Assembly: GCA_021298235.1 (NCBI GenBank)
Contig: JAJTDX010000001.1
Span: 1-58,381, forward strand
Direction: 5' to 3'
DNA length: 58,381 bases
From: Cryomorphaceae bacterium
Lineage (GTDB): Bacteria > Bacteroidota > Bacteroidia > Flavobacteriales > Crocinitomicaceae
The stretch's first letter is position 1, and every line of letters begins with the position of its first letter. This document shows, in pieces, positions 43,859-52,098 of the stretch. A program made the translations under genes and the position numbers. The notes under the pieces were generated by a model. The model was given only the letters and a program-made list of their open reading frames with translations. It had not been told where the DNA came from and made no database searches.

Positions 43859-45301
43859 TCAATACTTGACGAAAACATTTTTGGGCTCAGTGAAAAAACG
43901 CAAGGCCTCCCAACCGCCTTCACGTCCAACACCCGAGGCCTTAACACCCCCGAAAGGAGTTCGTAAATCTCGGACCAACCACGAGTTGATCCAAACAATA
44001 CCTGACTGAAGTTTATCTGCCATACGATGAGCGCGATTCAAGTCGCTTGTCCACAAAGTAGCCGCCAGTCCGTACACAGTAGAATTAGCCATCATCAGGA
44101 CCTCCTCCTCACTATCGAAGGGCGTAATGGTAACTACCGGTCCAAAAATTTCTTCCTGGTTGGTTCGGCAGTCGAAGTTCAGGCCTTCGATAACTGTCGG
44201 TCTCAAATAATAGCCGTTGGAATGCTCGCCAGATAATTGCACCTGAAACCCTCCGGACAGAATAGTTCCACCCTCTTTCTTCGCTAACTCAATATAAGAA
44301 AGGATTTTTTCCATGTGTGGTTTAGAAACAATCGCTCCTAAATTAGCCCCGGGGTCTTCAGGAAAAGACACTTTAGCTTTGTCTACTTTTTCAATGAATG
44401 CCTGCTTGAATCTCTCGTAGATAGAACGTTCAATAAATATCCTTGATCCACACAAACAGATCTGACCTTGGTTTGCAAAAGAAGAGCGCATCGTAGTTTT
44501 GATCATCTCATCAAAATCACAATCCGCAAAAATGATATTCGGATTCTTACCCCCTAATTCAAGAGAAAGTTTCTTGAACATGGGTGCTGCTGTTCGTGCG
44601 ATGTGCTCCCCTGTTTTTGTACCACCTGTGAATGATATCGCCTTTATTTTTGGGTGTTTTACAATAGCATCTCCCACAGTAGATCCCAGTCCATGCAATA
44701 TATTAAGCACCCCTTCTGGCAGGCCTGCCTCTTTGGCAACTTCTCCCAATAGATATGCGGTGTAAGGAGTGATCTCGGAGGGCTTTGCGATCACACAATT
44801 ACCCGCAGCAAGTGCTGGTGCAATTTTCCATGAAAACAAGTAAAGAGGAAGATTCCATGGAGAGATACACCCAACAATCCCGATTGGTTTTCGGAGGGTA
44901 TAATTTATTCCCATCCCCTCCATGTAATGAGACTCAGAGGCAAAATGAGTAATAGCAGTTGCGAAAAAATGGAAGTTCGAAACCGCTCTGGGAATGTCGA
45001 CATGCGCAGCTAAAGACCTTGGCTTACCATTGTCTCTGGACTCTGCCGAAACAAATTCATCCATTCGTTTCTCAATGCCTTCGGAAAGCCTCACAAGAAT
45101 AGCGCTTCGTTCTTCAGCACTCATGGAAGACCAAACGGGAAATGCTTTTTCTGCAGCAATCACAGCGTTTTCCACATCCACTGAATCTGAATTTGGGATC
45201 AGACAATATACTTTGCCTGTTGACGGCTCAAAATTTTCTATATACTGTTCGTTCGCCGGGGCACAGTACTCTCCATTTATAAAGTTTCGAAGCTTTTCCA
45301 T
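43859..45301 (-). CDS. Aldehyde dehydrogenase, aminomuconate/hydroxymuconate-semialdehyde type
   Basis: The protein has 480 residues with the full ALDH superfamily pattern: SPWNLPLYLFSWKIAPALAAG near 145, FTGGTKTGEHIA near 222, catalytic Glu in LELGGKNP near 248, and catalytic Cys in GQICLCGSRIF near 281. The Cys context and NHS-like start resemble 2-aminomuconate or 2-hydroxymuconate semialdehyde dehydrogenases (ALDH8 group), which act in kynurenine or catechol breakdown. No other gene of such a pathway is in the window, so the substrate is a suggestion only. NAD-dependent, cytoplasmic. The gene ends exactly at the stop of the convergent protease gene. Confidence 0.88.
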   Translation of the reverse strand: MEKLRNFINGEYCAPANEQYIENFEPSTGKVYCLIPNSDSVDVENAVIAAEKAFPVWSSMSAEERSAILVRLSEGIEKRMDEFVSAESRDNGKPRSLAAHVDIPRAVSNFHFFATAITHFASESHYMEGMGINYTLRKPIGIVGCISPWNLPLYLFSWKIAPALAAGNCVIAKPSEITPYTAYLLGEVAKEAGLPEGVLNILHGLGSTVGDAIVKHPKIKAISFTGGTKTGEHIARTAAPMFKKLSLELGGKNPNIIFADCDFDEMIKTTMRSSFANQGQICLCGSRIFIERSIYERFKQAFIEKVDKAKVSFPEDPGANLGAIVSKPHMEKILSYIELAKKEGGTILSGGFQVQLSGEHSNGYYLRPTVIEGLNFDCRTNQEEIFGPVVTITPFDSEEEVLMMANSTVYGLAATLWTSDLNRAHRMADKLQSGIVWINSWLVRDLRTPFGGVKASGVGREGGWEALRFFTEPKNVFVKY

Positions 45302-45340
45302 TCTTGCGCTAAATTAATCTGAATATTAAAATCGGGCTGA

Positions 45341-45934
45341 TCATAAGGTTTTTTCTGAAAAATATTTCATGTGACTTAATCCATTGCTCACATAGTTTGG
45401 ATCTGTTGTTCTTCCATGTGGTCGGCCACTGTTGTGAATTCTAAATGCTTCCTCATATTTTCCAGATTTCAAATAGTTCCCATAGGTTGAATGAATCCAC
45501 TTCACTCCCCATTTCACAGCTTCATCACCACGGATATCTTTAACAAATACGCCCAGCCTCAAACATTGGTAACCCATTAGCTGGAAAGGTCCCCATGAGG
45601 TGGCCAGGTTTTTAATCGCGGCGTTTGATAGTCCGTAAACAGCACTCCTCGATAATCCTTGAAACCGCCTTCTTTTTCCATCTCTGAGTTCTATTAACTT
45701 GCGATAATTACCAGGCTCAAACCTTGTGCCGGCTGGCTTTTCACCGGAACACTCCAAAATAATGAGTGCCTTTAAATATTCCGCGGGCAAACCATACTCT
45801 GAGGCCATTGAATCAACTTCTTCTCCGTAATTATTTTCGGTGCGCTGATACACATTAAACTCATGGCATGACACAAAACTCAGTGCCAAAAAGAAAACAA
45901 ACAAATAAAGACGTGCTTTTTTCATAGTGCTCAT
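45341..45934 (-). CDS. Muramidase-type lipoprotein (N-acetylmuramidase/DUF3380-like)
   Basis: The protein has 197 residues. The signal peptide ends in a lipobox (LSFVSC, Cys near 23), so it is likely anchored in the outer or inner membrane. The mature part matches the N-acetylmuramidase (DUF3380) lysozyme-like fold: ALIILECSG carries the likely catalytic Glu, PAGTRFEPGNYRKL follows, then SAVYGLSNAAIKNLATSWGPFQLMGYQ. It should cut glycan strands in peptidoglycan turnover. The ATG at 45934 overlaps the hemW stop by four bases; a second ATG at 45925 (MKKARLY) gives a more compact signal peptide. Phage endolysins share the fold, but the lipobox and neighbours argue for a chromosomal remodelling enzyme. 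Confidence 0.78.
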   Translation of the reverse strand: MSTMKKARLYLFVFFLALSFVSCHEFNVYQRTENNYGEEVDSMASEYGLPAEYLKALIILECSGEKPAGTRFEPGNYRKLIELRDGKRRRFQGLSRSAVYGLSNAAIKNLATSWGPFQLMGYQCLRLGVFVKDIRGDEAVKWGVKWIHSTYGNYLKSGKYEEAFRIHNSGRPHGRTTDPNYVSNGLSHMKYFSEKTL

Positions 45935-47046
45935 GTTTTAAAAAGTTCTGAGGAAATATAATCTGCCCTCAACTTTCCTTCAGAAGTTAATTTTAGCGCG
46001 CTGCTGTCTCGGGTAATCCAACCTGATCTCTCAAATTTCAAAAGAGAGCGTTCAAATTCAGTGTCCAATTCATCAATGGAAGACAAACGCTTTAAATCAA
46101 CCCCCTCAGCAGTTCTCAAACCCACGAGAATTAACTCGTTCCACTTATCCTTAGCCGTAAGGAGCTCACTCTCAAACCAAGCCCCATCCTCTTGCTTCAT
46201 GTAAACAGCATTATTCGCAATATTCCACCGACGTCTTTGGCCATCGTACGAATGAGCCGAAGGTCCAACTCCAAGATAAGTGGCTCCTTTCCAATAGTTA
46301 CTATTGTGAACTGCGCGAAATCCAGGCAGAGCAAAATTTGAGATTTCATAATGCTCAAACCCATTCGCAATAAAGAGCTCGGCCATTCGATTAAACTGTT
46401 CTGCCTGTTTTTCCTCTGAAGAGATGGTTATTTTTCCATTCTTTACCCAAGAATGAAGTGCCGTATTTTTTTCAACCGTCAGGCAGTAACTTGAAATGTG
46501 TTGAACACGGAGCTGAAGAATTTCATTGATATGATTTTCCCATTCTTGGATGCTCAACTGAGGCAAACCGTACATGAGGTCAACGGAAATATTTTGGAAT
46601 CCGGCTTGCTTTGCAAGGAAAATTGCATTCAGGGACTCCGCCGCGTTGTGCGCACGATTCATCCAACGTAAATCATCCGACTTCAAAGATTGAACTCCAA
46701 TGGACAATCTGTTAATTCCCAATTCTTTCCAACTCTCTAAATGAACTGAATGAATATCCTCGGGATTTGCCTCTAGGGTGACCTCAGCTAACGAAGAAAG
46801 ATCGTACTGGTCATTGACTGTTTTCATTAGAAGTTGCAGCTCCCCCCTTTCCAAAATACTTGGTGTCCCTCCGCCAAAATAAATAGTACTGACCGGATGC
46901 GAAATTTCATGTGCCCTGCATTTCAATTCACTCACAATTGCTTCGATCATTTTTGACCGATAGGATGAAAAAGATGTTGAAAAGTGAAAATCACAATACG
47001 AACATTTTTTTCGGCAAAATGGAATGTGTAGGTAAATTCCTGACAT
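45931..47046 (-). CDS. hemW: Radical SAM heme chaperone HemW
   Basis: The protein has 371 residues from ATG 47046. The radical SAM cluster motif CxxxCxxC lies in FCRKKCSYCDF near 9-19, followed by YFGGGTPS near 62, VTLEANPED near 98 and the DLMYGLPQLS strand near 155. The C-terminal HemN-like domain ends KLTSEGKLRADYISSELF. This group includes HemW, which binds heme and is now considered a heme chaperone and not an anaerobic coproporphyrinogen oxidase. The start at 47046 is favoured over 47064 because a TATTTTTG promoter box lies between them. The stop overlaps the muramidase gene start (ATGA). Confidence 0.92.
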   Translation of the reverse strand: MSGIYLHIPFCRKKCSYCDFHFSTSFSSYRSKMIEAIVSELKCRAHEISHPVSTIYFGGGTPSILERGELQLLMKTVNDQYDLSSLAEVTLEANPEDIHSVHLESWKELGINRLSIGVQSLKSDDLRWMNRAHNAAESLNAIFLAKQAGFQNISVDLMYGLPQLSIQEWENHINEILQLRVQHISSYCLTVEKNTALHSWVKNGKITISSEEKQAEQFNRMAELFIANGFEHYEISNFALPGFRAVHNSNYWKGATYLGVGPSAHSYDGQRRRWNIANNAVYMKQEDGAWFESELLTAKDKWNELILVGLRTAEGVDLKRLSSIDELDTEFERSLLKFERSGWITRDSSALKLTSEGKLRADYISSELFKT

Positions 47047-47051
47047 GAAAA

Positions 47052-47059
47052 CAAAAATA
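47052..47059 (-). promoter_or_regulatory. hemW promoter -7 box
   Basis: TATTTTTG on the minus strand matches TAnnTTTG and ends five bases before the ATG at 47046, implying a message with almost no leader. Confidence 0.5.
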
Positions 47060-47149
47060 AGCATTCACGTATGGATGATTGCCTTATTTTTATTTTGAAA
47101 AACCATATGAATTCAAAATTGTTTATATTTAGTCATCCCAACAGACACA

Positions 47150-47500
47150 ATGGATTTTCAAGCAAACAAAGATGAACTTAACAAAGAGCTAGAGCGATTT
47201 GTGGCGCTGCTTGGTGAAGTCTTGCCGCGATATATCGCATTGCTTCAAAAAAAGGACCTTGACAAAGATGAACTACAAGAATTGGGGGAAATAGAACACT
47301 ATCTTATCCAGGTTAATGCTCAAATTGCAGAAATAAAAGAAAAACTAGAGCAGGATTTATTCGGACATACGCTTGACACTTACTACAAGCTCAAAAAGAG
47401 GTTTTTAACCGGAGACCTCAAAGCAGGCGAAAAACTGGAAAAGCTACATGCCATTTTTCAAGAGTCACTGGATGGAGGAACAGTAATCAATTGGAATTAG
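47150..47500 (+). CDS. Small all-helical cytoplasmic protein, unknown
   Basis: The protein has 116 residues with no signal peptide or membrane segment. It is rich in Leu, Glu and Lys, with heptad-like helices (NKELERFVALLGEVLPRY, ELGEIEHYLIQVNAQIAEI, LDTYYKLKKRFLTGDLK). It looks like a compact helical bundle suited to protein-protein contacts. I do not recognise a family. It lies 44 bases upstream of the GAF histidine kinase on the same strand, but the kinase has its own strong promoter starting inside the last codons of this gene. A partner role with the kinase is possible, not shown. Confidence 0.65.
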   Translation: MDFQANKDELNKELERFVALLGEVLPRYIALLQKKDLDKDELQELGEIEHYLIQVNAQIAEIKEKLEQDLFGHTLDTYYKLKKRFLTGDLKAGEKLEKLHAIFQESLDGGTVINWN

Positions 47501-47519
47501 GAGGAATAGCTTAATTTTG
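47491..47519 (+). promoter_or_regulatory. GAF histidine kinase promoter
   Basis: TTG at 47491-47493, 18 bases, and TAATTTTG at 47512-47519 match TTG-N17-23-TAnnTTTG exactly. The ATG at 47545 follows 25 bases after the box. The -33 element overlaps the end of the 116-residue gene. Confidence 0.65.
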
Positions 47520-47544
47520 TATTAAACAGCGAGTCCATAACAGC

Positions 47545-49884
47545 ATGAAATTGCCGAAGCTTACAGAGAATGAAGAACAACGGCTTCGTGCATTGCTCGA
47601 TCTGAACGTGCTTGACACCGACCCGGATCAAGATTTGGATTTAATTACAGAATTAGCCTCTTCCATCTGCGAAACACCCATTGCCCTCATCAGCCTGATT
47701 GATAGTAAAAGACAGTGGTTTAAATCAAAGGTTGGTTTGGAGGCCTCTGAAACGCCTCGTGATTATGCATTTTGTGCACATGCCATACAGGAGCCTAATA
47801 ACGTTTTTGTGGTAAGTGACTCCAGAACAGATGAGCGTTTTTTTGACAACCCATTGGTTACCGGAGATCCAAAGGTGATTTTCTATTGTGGCGTACCCAT
47901 CGTGACTTCAGACGGTCATGCCATAGGCACAGTTTGCGCGATCGACAACGAGCCACGTAAATTGACAGAGTTTCAAGTTCAATCACTGAGGATTCTTGCC
48001 CAAATGGCAGGAAAGCTGCTCCAATGGAAGAAAGAAAGTTCCTTTCTCGGAGGGCAACTAAGTTCCATGAACAAAACCCTGGAAAATTCGAATGCCTTCT
48101 TTTTGAAAATAAATGAAACGGGCGAGATCACAGACATAGGAGAAAAGTGGAACAAAATCCTCCCGGGTCTGATGGTGGGTGCACACTTTGATGAGCATTT
48201 TAGTTTAGAAGGTGTAGATACGTTCAATGAACTCGTAGCCAGTCAAAAAAACTTCAAGCTGATCTACTTCAAGGATCGAAAGTATAATCGTTCCTTCAAA
48301 AGCACATTGTTAACCTTTAGTGGCACCTATGTGTTTATGGCCTTGCCCGACGTGAAAGCTGAGTCGCCAATTGGAGAATACAACCTCGAGTTATCCGATT
48401 TTCCGGAGAATGATTTTATTTCAGAGTTCATGTTTCTCAGCGAGCTCAAGCTTAGAGAACTTATCGAAACTACCGAACTAAATAAGCGAATCAGCCGACA
48501 GAATGTTGAGCTGAAACAGGCCCTGCTGAAAATTGACTCAATGGCCAGTTTTCCGGATCAGAATCCAAATCCGGTCATGAGAGTTTCCAGAGGACAACAC
48601 ATTGTCTATGCGAATCATAAGGCACGGCTATTGCTCGGGTATTTCGAGATTGTCGATAACCTAAGCTCTTTTCCTGTATTGTCCAATCGAACAGAATTAA
48701 TTTTTTCCGGACAAGCTGAGCTATTTCGGGAAGAGATTGTTGAAATTCAGGGGAATACATATGTGTTTTCACTCGTTTACTCAAAAGAACATGACTTCGT
48801 GAATATCTATGGCTTTGAAATCACAAATTACACCAATAAAATTCGTCAACAACAACTTGATCTTCAGGAGCTCAATACACATCTTGAGTATAAAGTAGCA
48901 GAAGAAACACAAAAAAATCTAGCGTTAAATGCCACCCTTGCAGAAAGTGAAAAGCTGGTTGCTATCGGTGAACTAACAATGGGTATAGCCCACGACCTGA
49001 ACAGCCCGATAGCTTCCATTCGGTTCGGGGCAGAAAATATAAAGGAAACCATGGAGGCCCTTTTTAAGGGGTTAATACACGATTGTACACGAGAAGAACT
49101 AGACTTTGCGTGTTCCACTGCTTTAGACATCAACTACAAACCCTTTATTTCTGGTGTAAGGGCGATGAAAGAAAAAACGCTCCTCGAAAATTACCTGAAA
49201 GGTGTAAAACATATTTCTGGTGAAGAGGCTGTCAAGCTTGCCGATGGTATGATCAAAGCTAAAATTGAGCACCATGAGACAGAATTCATTGATAGAATTC
49301 TCTCCAGTGAGCATCCCGATAAGTTTTTGACCTTGTTGAAAGATGTGCACGCCATTCGTCAAATGATGGATACAATCATTCACGCTGCCAATCGATCAGC
49401 GGATGTTGTTTCCGACTTGAGAAAATTTACCAAAAGTGCCGTAAATCAATCAAAAGAAGATATAAATGTTCGTGAAAGTGTTCATTCCGTACTTCGTGTT
49501 TTGAGCACCAATCTGATGGGTAATATCAACATACATGTAGATGTAGATTCGGCACTAATCATTCATGCCATTCCGAGAGATCTATTTCAGGTTTGGTCGA
49601 ACATTCTTAAAAACGCAATCGAAGCTTTCAAAACAGAAGATGGCGATATTTGGATCCGATCCGAAATACAAGACAACACCTTGAAAATTCATTTCATAAA
49701 TAACGGACCTGCCATTCCGGAGGATGTTTTACCAAAGATCTTTGAACGCTTCAAATCATCCAAAGGAACAGAGAACTCAGGCTTTGGATTGAACATTGTT
49801 AAACGGATTTTGGCGGCCAATGGGTGGGACGTTGACGTCGCCTCCGATTCAGAGTTAACCAAATTTACAGTTATTTTCCCATAA
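47545..49884 (+). CDS. Soluble GAF/PAS sensor histidine kinase with extended dimerisation region
   Basis: The protein has 779 residues and no membrane segment. Residues about 20-165 are a GAF domain (LDTDPDQDLDLITELASSIC, with CGVPIVTSDGHAIGTVCAID). Middle residues about 170-330 are unassigned. About 332-440 looks like a PAS domain (NPVMRVSRGQHIVYAN). A short coiled coil leads to the H-box GIAHDLNSPIASI near 484. The N-box NILKNAIEAF comes only near 684, so about 200 residues separate them where about 110 is usual; the extra segment is charged and helical. G1 NNGPAIP and G2 GFGLNIVKRIL close the ATPase. It probably senses a cytoplasmic small molecule. No response regulator gene is adjacent. 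Confidence 0.88.
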   Translation: MKLPKLTENEEQRLRALLDLNVLDTDPDQDLDLITELASSICETPIALISLIDSKRQWFKSKVGLEASETPRDYAFCAHAIQEPNNVFVVSDSRTDERFFDNPLVTGDPKVIFYCGVPIVTSDGHAIGTVCAIDNEPRKLTEFQVQSLRILAQMAGKLLQWKKESSFLGGQLSSMNKTLENSNAFFLKINETGEITDIGEKWNKILPGLMVGAHFDEHFSLEGVDTFNELVASQKNFKLIYFKDRKYNRSFKSTLLTFSGTYVFMALPDVKAESPIGEYNLELSDFPENDFISEFMFLSELKLRELIETTELNKRISRQNVELKQALLKIDSMASFPDQNPNPVMRVSRGQHIVYANHKARLLLGYFEIVDNLSSFPVLSNRTELIFSGQAELFREEIVEIQGNTYVFSLVYSKEHDFVNIYGFEITNYTNKIRQQQLDLQELNTHLEYKVAEETQKNLALNATLAESEKLVAIGELTMGIAHDLNSPIASIRFGAENIKETMEALFKGLIHDCTREELDFACSTALDINYKPFISGVRAMKEKTLLENYLKGVKHISGEEAVKLADGMIKAKIEHHETEFIDRILSSEHPDKFLTLLKDVHAIRQMMDTIIHAANRSADVVSDLRKFTKSAVNQSKEDINVRESVHSVLRVLSTNLMGNINIHVDVDSALIIHAIPRDLFQVWSNILKNAIEAFKTEDGDIWIRSEIQDNTLKIHFINNGPAIPEDVLPKIFERFKSSKGTENSGFGLNIVKRILAANGWDVDVASDSELTKFTVIFP

Positions 49885-49952
49885 AGATGATTTATTCATC
49901 ATTTTTATGGTGATTTTTTAATCATTTTCTGATTCGGTTTGAATAATCCGCC

Positions 49953-49960
49953 TATCTTTG
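49953..49960 (+). promoter_or_regulatory. radA promoter -7 box
   Basis: TATCTTTG matches TAnnTTTG and ends 20 bases before the radA ATG at 49981. No TTG is at the preferred distance. Confidence 0.5.
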
Positions 49961-49980
49961 AATGATTCAAGAACGGTAAC

Positions 49981-51342
49981 ATGGCCAAAGTAAAATCAGC
50001 ATTTTTTTGTCAGAACTGTGGACATGAAACGCCTAAATGGTTGGGGAAATGTCCTTCATGCAACGAATGGAACACCTTTGTGGAAGAGGTAATTGAGAAA
50101 AATATTCCTTCGGTTGTAGCTTTTTCCACCTCATCCAAAGCTGCAAAACCACAGGCCATCCACACCATTGAACAGCAGGAACATACCCGGATCGAATTAA
50201 AGGACCAGGAATTAAACCGAGTTTTGGGAGGTGGATTGGTCCCTGGATCATTGATTCTTTTTGGAGGTGAACCAGGCATTGGAAAATCAACTTTACTCTT
50301 ACAGATGGCGATTGAGGAAAACAAGTTAAAGGTCTTGTATGTCTCAGGGGAGGAGAGTGAACAACAGATCAGGATGCGAGCAGAACGCATCGGTCTTACA
50401 AACCAGCAGTGTTACATTCTAACAGAAACAAATATTCAAAACATTTTCAAGCAAACGGAGGAGACAACGCCCCATTTGTTGATTATTGACTCCATACAAA
50501 CGCTTTATTCGAGCCAGATCGAAAGTTCTCCGGGCAGCATTTCCCAAGTGCGAGAATGCACTGCTCAGCTTTTGCGTTATGCAAAGCAAACAGGTGTTCC
50601 GGTTTTTCTCATTGGCCATATCACTAAAGAAGGTTCACTAGCAGGGCCGAAAGTACTCGAACACATGGTAGACGCTGTGCTTCAATTCGAGGGAGATCGC
50701 AACCATGTATACCGCCTTTTAAGGACAATTAAGAATCGCTTCGGAAGCACAAATGAGCTTGGAATTTATGAAATGCAGGGAAATGGCCTGAGAAGAGTAG
50801 AAAACCCTTCGGAAATTCTCATCACCAATACAGACAGTTCTTTGAGCGGAATCTCCATTGCTGCGACACTTGAGGGAATGCGTCCGATGCTTATTGAGGT
50901 TCAAGCACTCGTAAGTTCGGCTGCCTACGGAACACCTCAACGATCTTCCACCGGGTTTGACAGCAAACGACTGAACATGCTCCTTGCAGTCATGGAAAAA
51001 CGTTGTGGATTCAAGCTCGGGGCGAAAGATGTATTTCTGAATATCGCTGGCGGCATCAAAGTAGACGATCCTGCTATTGACCTCGCCGTGGTTGCAGCTG
51101 TCCTTTCATCCAATGCCGACCTACCGATAGATAAACGGATTGCTTTATCTGCAGAGGTGGGTCTCTCTGGAGAGGTTAGACCCGTAAATCGTATCGATCA
51201 GCGGATTGCTGAAGCAGAAAAATTAGGCTTTGAGAAGATCATCGTTTCGAAGTATAACAAGGGCATCGATCAAAAGAATTTTAAGATCGAACTTATCAAA
51301 TGTGGAAAGATCGAAGAAGTCCTGCGCGCGCTTTTTGCCTGA
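49981..51342 (+). CDS. radA: DNA repair protein RadA (Sms)
   Basis: The protein has 453 residues, normal length. The N-terminal zinc finger (CQNCG, CPSCNEW; about 10-33) is intact. The RecA-like domain has Walker A GGEPGIGKSTLL near 96, Walker B LLIIDSIQTLY near 160 and the RadA-specific KNRFG near 251. Residues about 290-453 form the Lon-protease-like domain (NIAGGIKVDDPAIDLAVVAAVLSS), which lacks proteolytic activity in known RadA. It is a branch-migration ATPase/helicase helping recombination and replication-fork repair. The stop lies three bases from the stop of the convergent UbiA-like gene. Confidence 0.97.
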   Translation: MAKVKSAFFCQNCGHETPKWLGKCPSCNEWNTFVEEVIEKNIPSVVAFSTSSKAAKPQAIHTIEQQEHTRIELKDQELNRVLGGGLVPGSLILFGGEPGIGKSTLLLQMAIEENKLKVLYVSGEESEQQIRMRAERIGLTNQQCYILTETNIQNIFKQTEETTPHLLIIDSIQTLYSSQIESSPGSISQVRECTAQLLRYAKQTGVPVFLIGHITKEGSLAGPKVLEHMVDAVLQFEGDRNHVYRLLRTIKNRFGSTNELGIYEMQGNGLRRVENPSEILITNTDSSLSGISIAATLEGMRPMLIEVQALVSSAAYGTPQRSSTGFDSKRLNMLLAVMEKRCGFKLGAKDVFLNIAGGIKVDDPAIDLAVVAAVLSSNADLPIDKRIALSAEVGLSGEVRPVNRIDQRIAEAEKLGFEKIIVSKYNKGIDQKNFKIELIKCGKIEEVLRALFA

Positions 51343-51345
51343 GCA

Positions 51346-52098
51346 TTAAAGAAAGTAAATCGAGCCGGCAAGAATCACCAAAGAATCTGTAAATACAGTT
51401 ACGTTTCGCTTGGTAATTAAAGAAATAAGAATTAACACTGCACCAACGGCAGAAAAGAGTATCCAAGCAGAATCTTGACTCCGTAAATATTGAAGGCAAC
51501 TAAAAGTAAGAATCAAACCCATGGAGAACCAACCAGAGCATTTACTGCCTATCGACTGAGGTAAGGTATACAAATGTGGGGGGTCATGATGAATATCATG
51601 CACATCCGAGGGAATTGTCAAGGCAAAAAACAGTACCAAAAAACTGAACCCATCTATGATTGGAATAGGGTGGTTTTCATCAAGCAACCAGATGGGAAAA
51701 AGTAACACAAAGAAGAGCCAATTTAAACTAATAAATAGCCCTTTTACACCGGGAAGATCTCGTAATCCCCGGTCTTTTCCGGGAATTTGAATGTAGAAAA
51801 CCAATCCTAGGACAAACAATCCGAGAAAGATCTGATGTAAAACATTCAAGTAAAAAAATCCACCTAAAAGAAATGTGCTAACTCCTATTACGCCTAGCAT
51901 CTCTTTTTTTCTCTTTGAAGTAAATTCACTGGAACACACAAAATAGTACATCGCAGTGCCTAATCCTGAAAGTGCCGGAATAAGAAAAAACAGATCTCCA
52001 AGATGGTGATACAACCACCCAGCCGAGAGCATCGCTGCGCCAATTCCATTGATTACCGCCTGTGTAAATTGGTTTCTCAAACTCGGAATTTTACACAA
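51346..52098 (-). CDS. UbiA-superfamily-like integral membrane protein
   Basis: The protein has 250 residues and about eight or nine hydrophobic helices. The one diagnostic motif is SDVHDIHHD followed by LYTLPQSIG near 165-185, which matches the second Asp motif of UbiA prenyltransferases (DxxDxxxD and TLPxxxG). The first Asp-rich motif (NDxxDxxxD) expected near residue 50-60 is not visible; the loop there reads SSEFTSKRKKEM. This may be a divergent or inactive family member. The start is TTG at 52098, overlapping the GT9 gene by eight bases; the first ATG would remove a helix. Position at the end of a glycosyltransferase run suggests a lipid-linked envelope role. Confidence 0.65.
   Translation of the reverse strand: MCKIPSLRNQFTQAVINGIGAAMLSAGWLYHHLGDLFFLIPALSGLGTAMYYFVCSSEFTSKRKKEMLGVIGVSTFLLGGFFYLNVLHQIFLGLFVLGLVFYIQIPGKDRGLRDLPGVKGLFISLNWLFFVLLFPIWLLDENHPIPIIDGFSFLVLFFALTIPSDVHDIHHDPPHLYTLPQSIGSKCSGWFSMGLILTFSCLQYLRSQDSAWILFSAVGAVLILISLITKRNVTVFTDSLVILAGSIYFL

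Noticed and set aside
49885..49930. Hairpin after the GAF kinase (GATGA and TCATC followed by T)
   Set aside because: The stem is only five AT-rich pairs and the T tract is interrupted; too weak to call a terminator.
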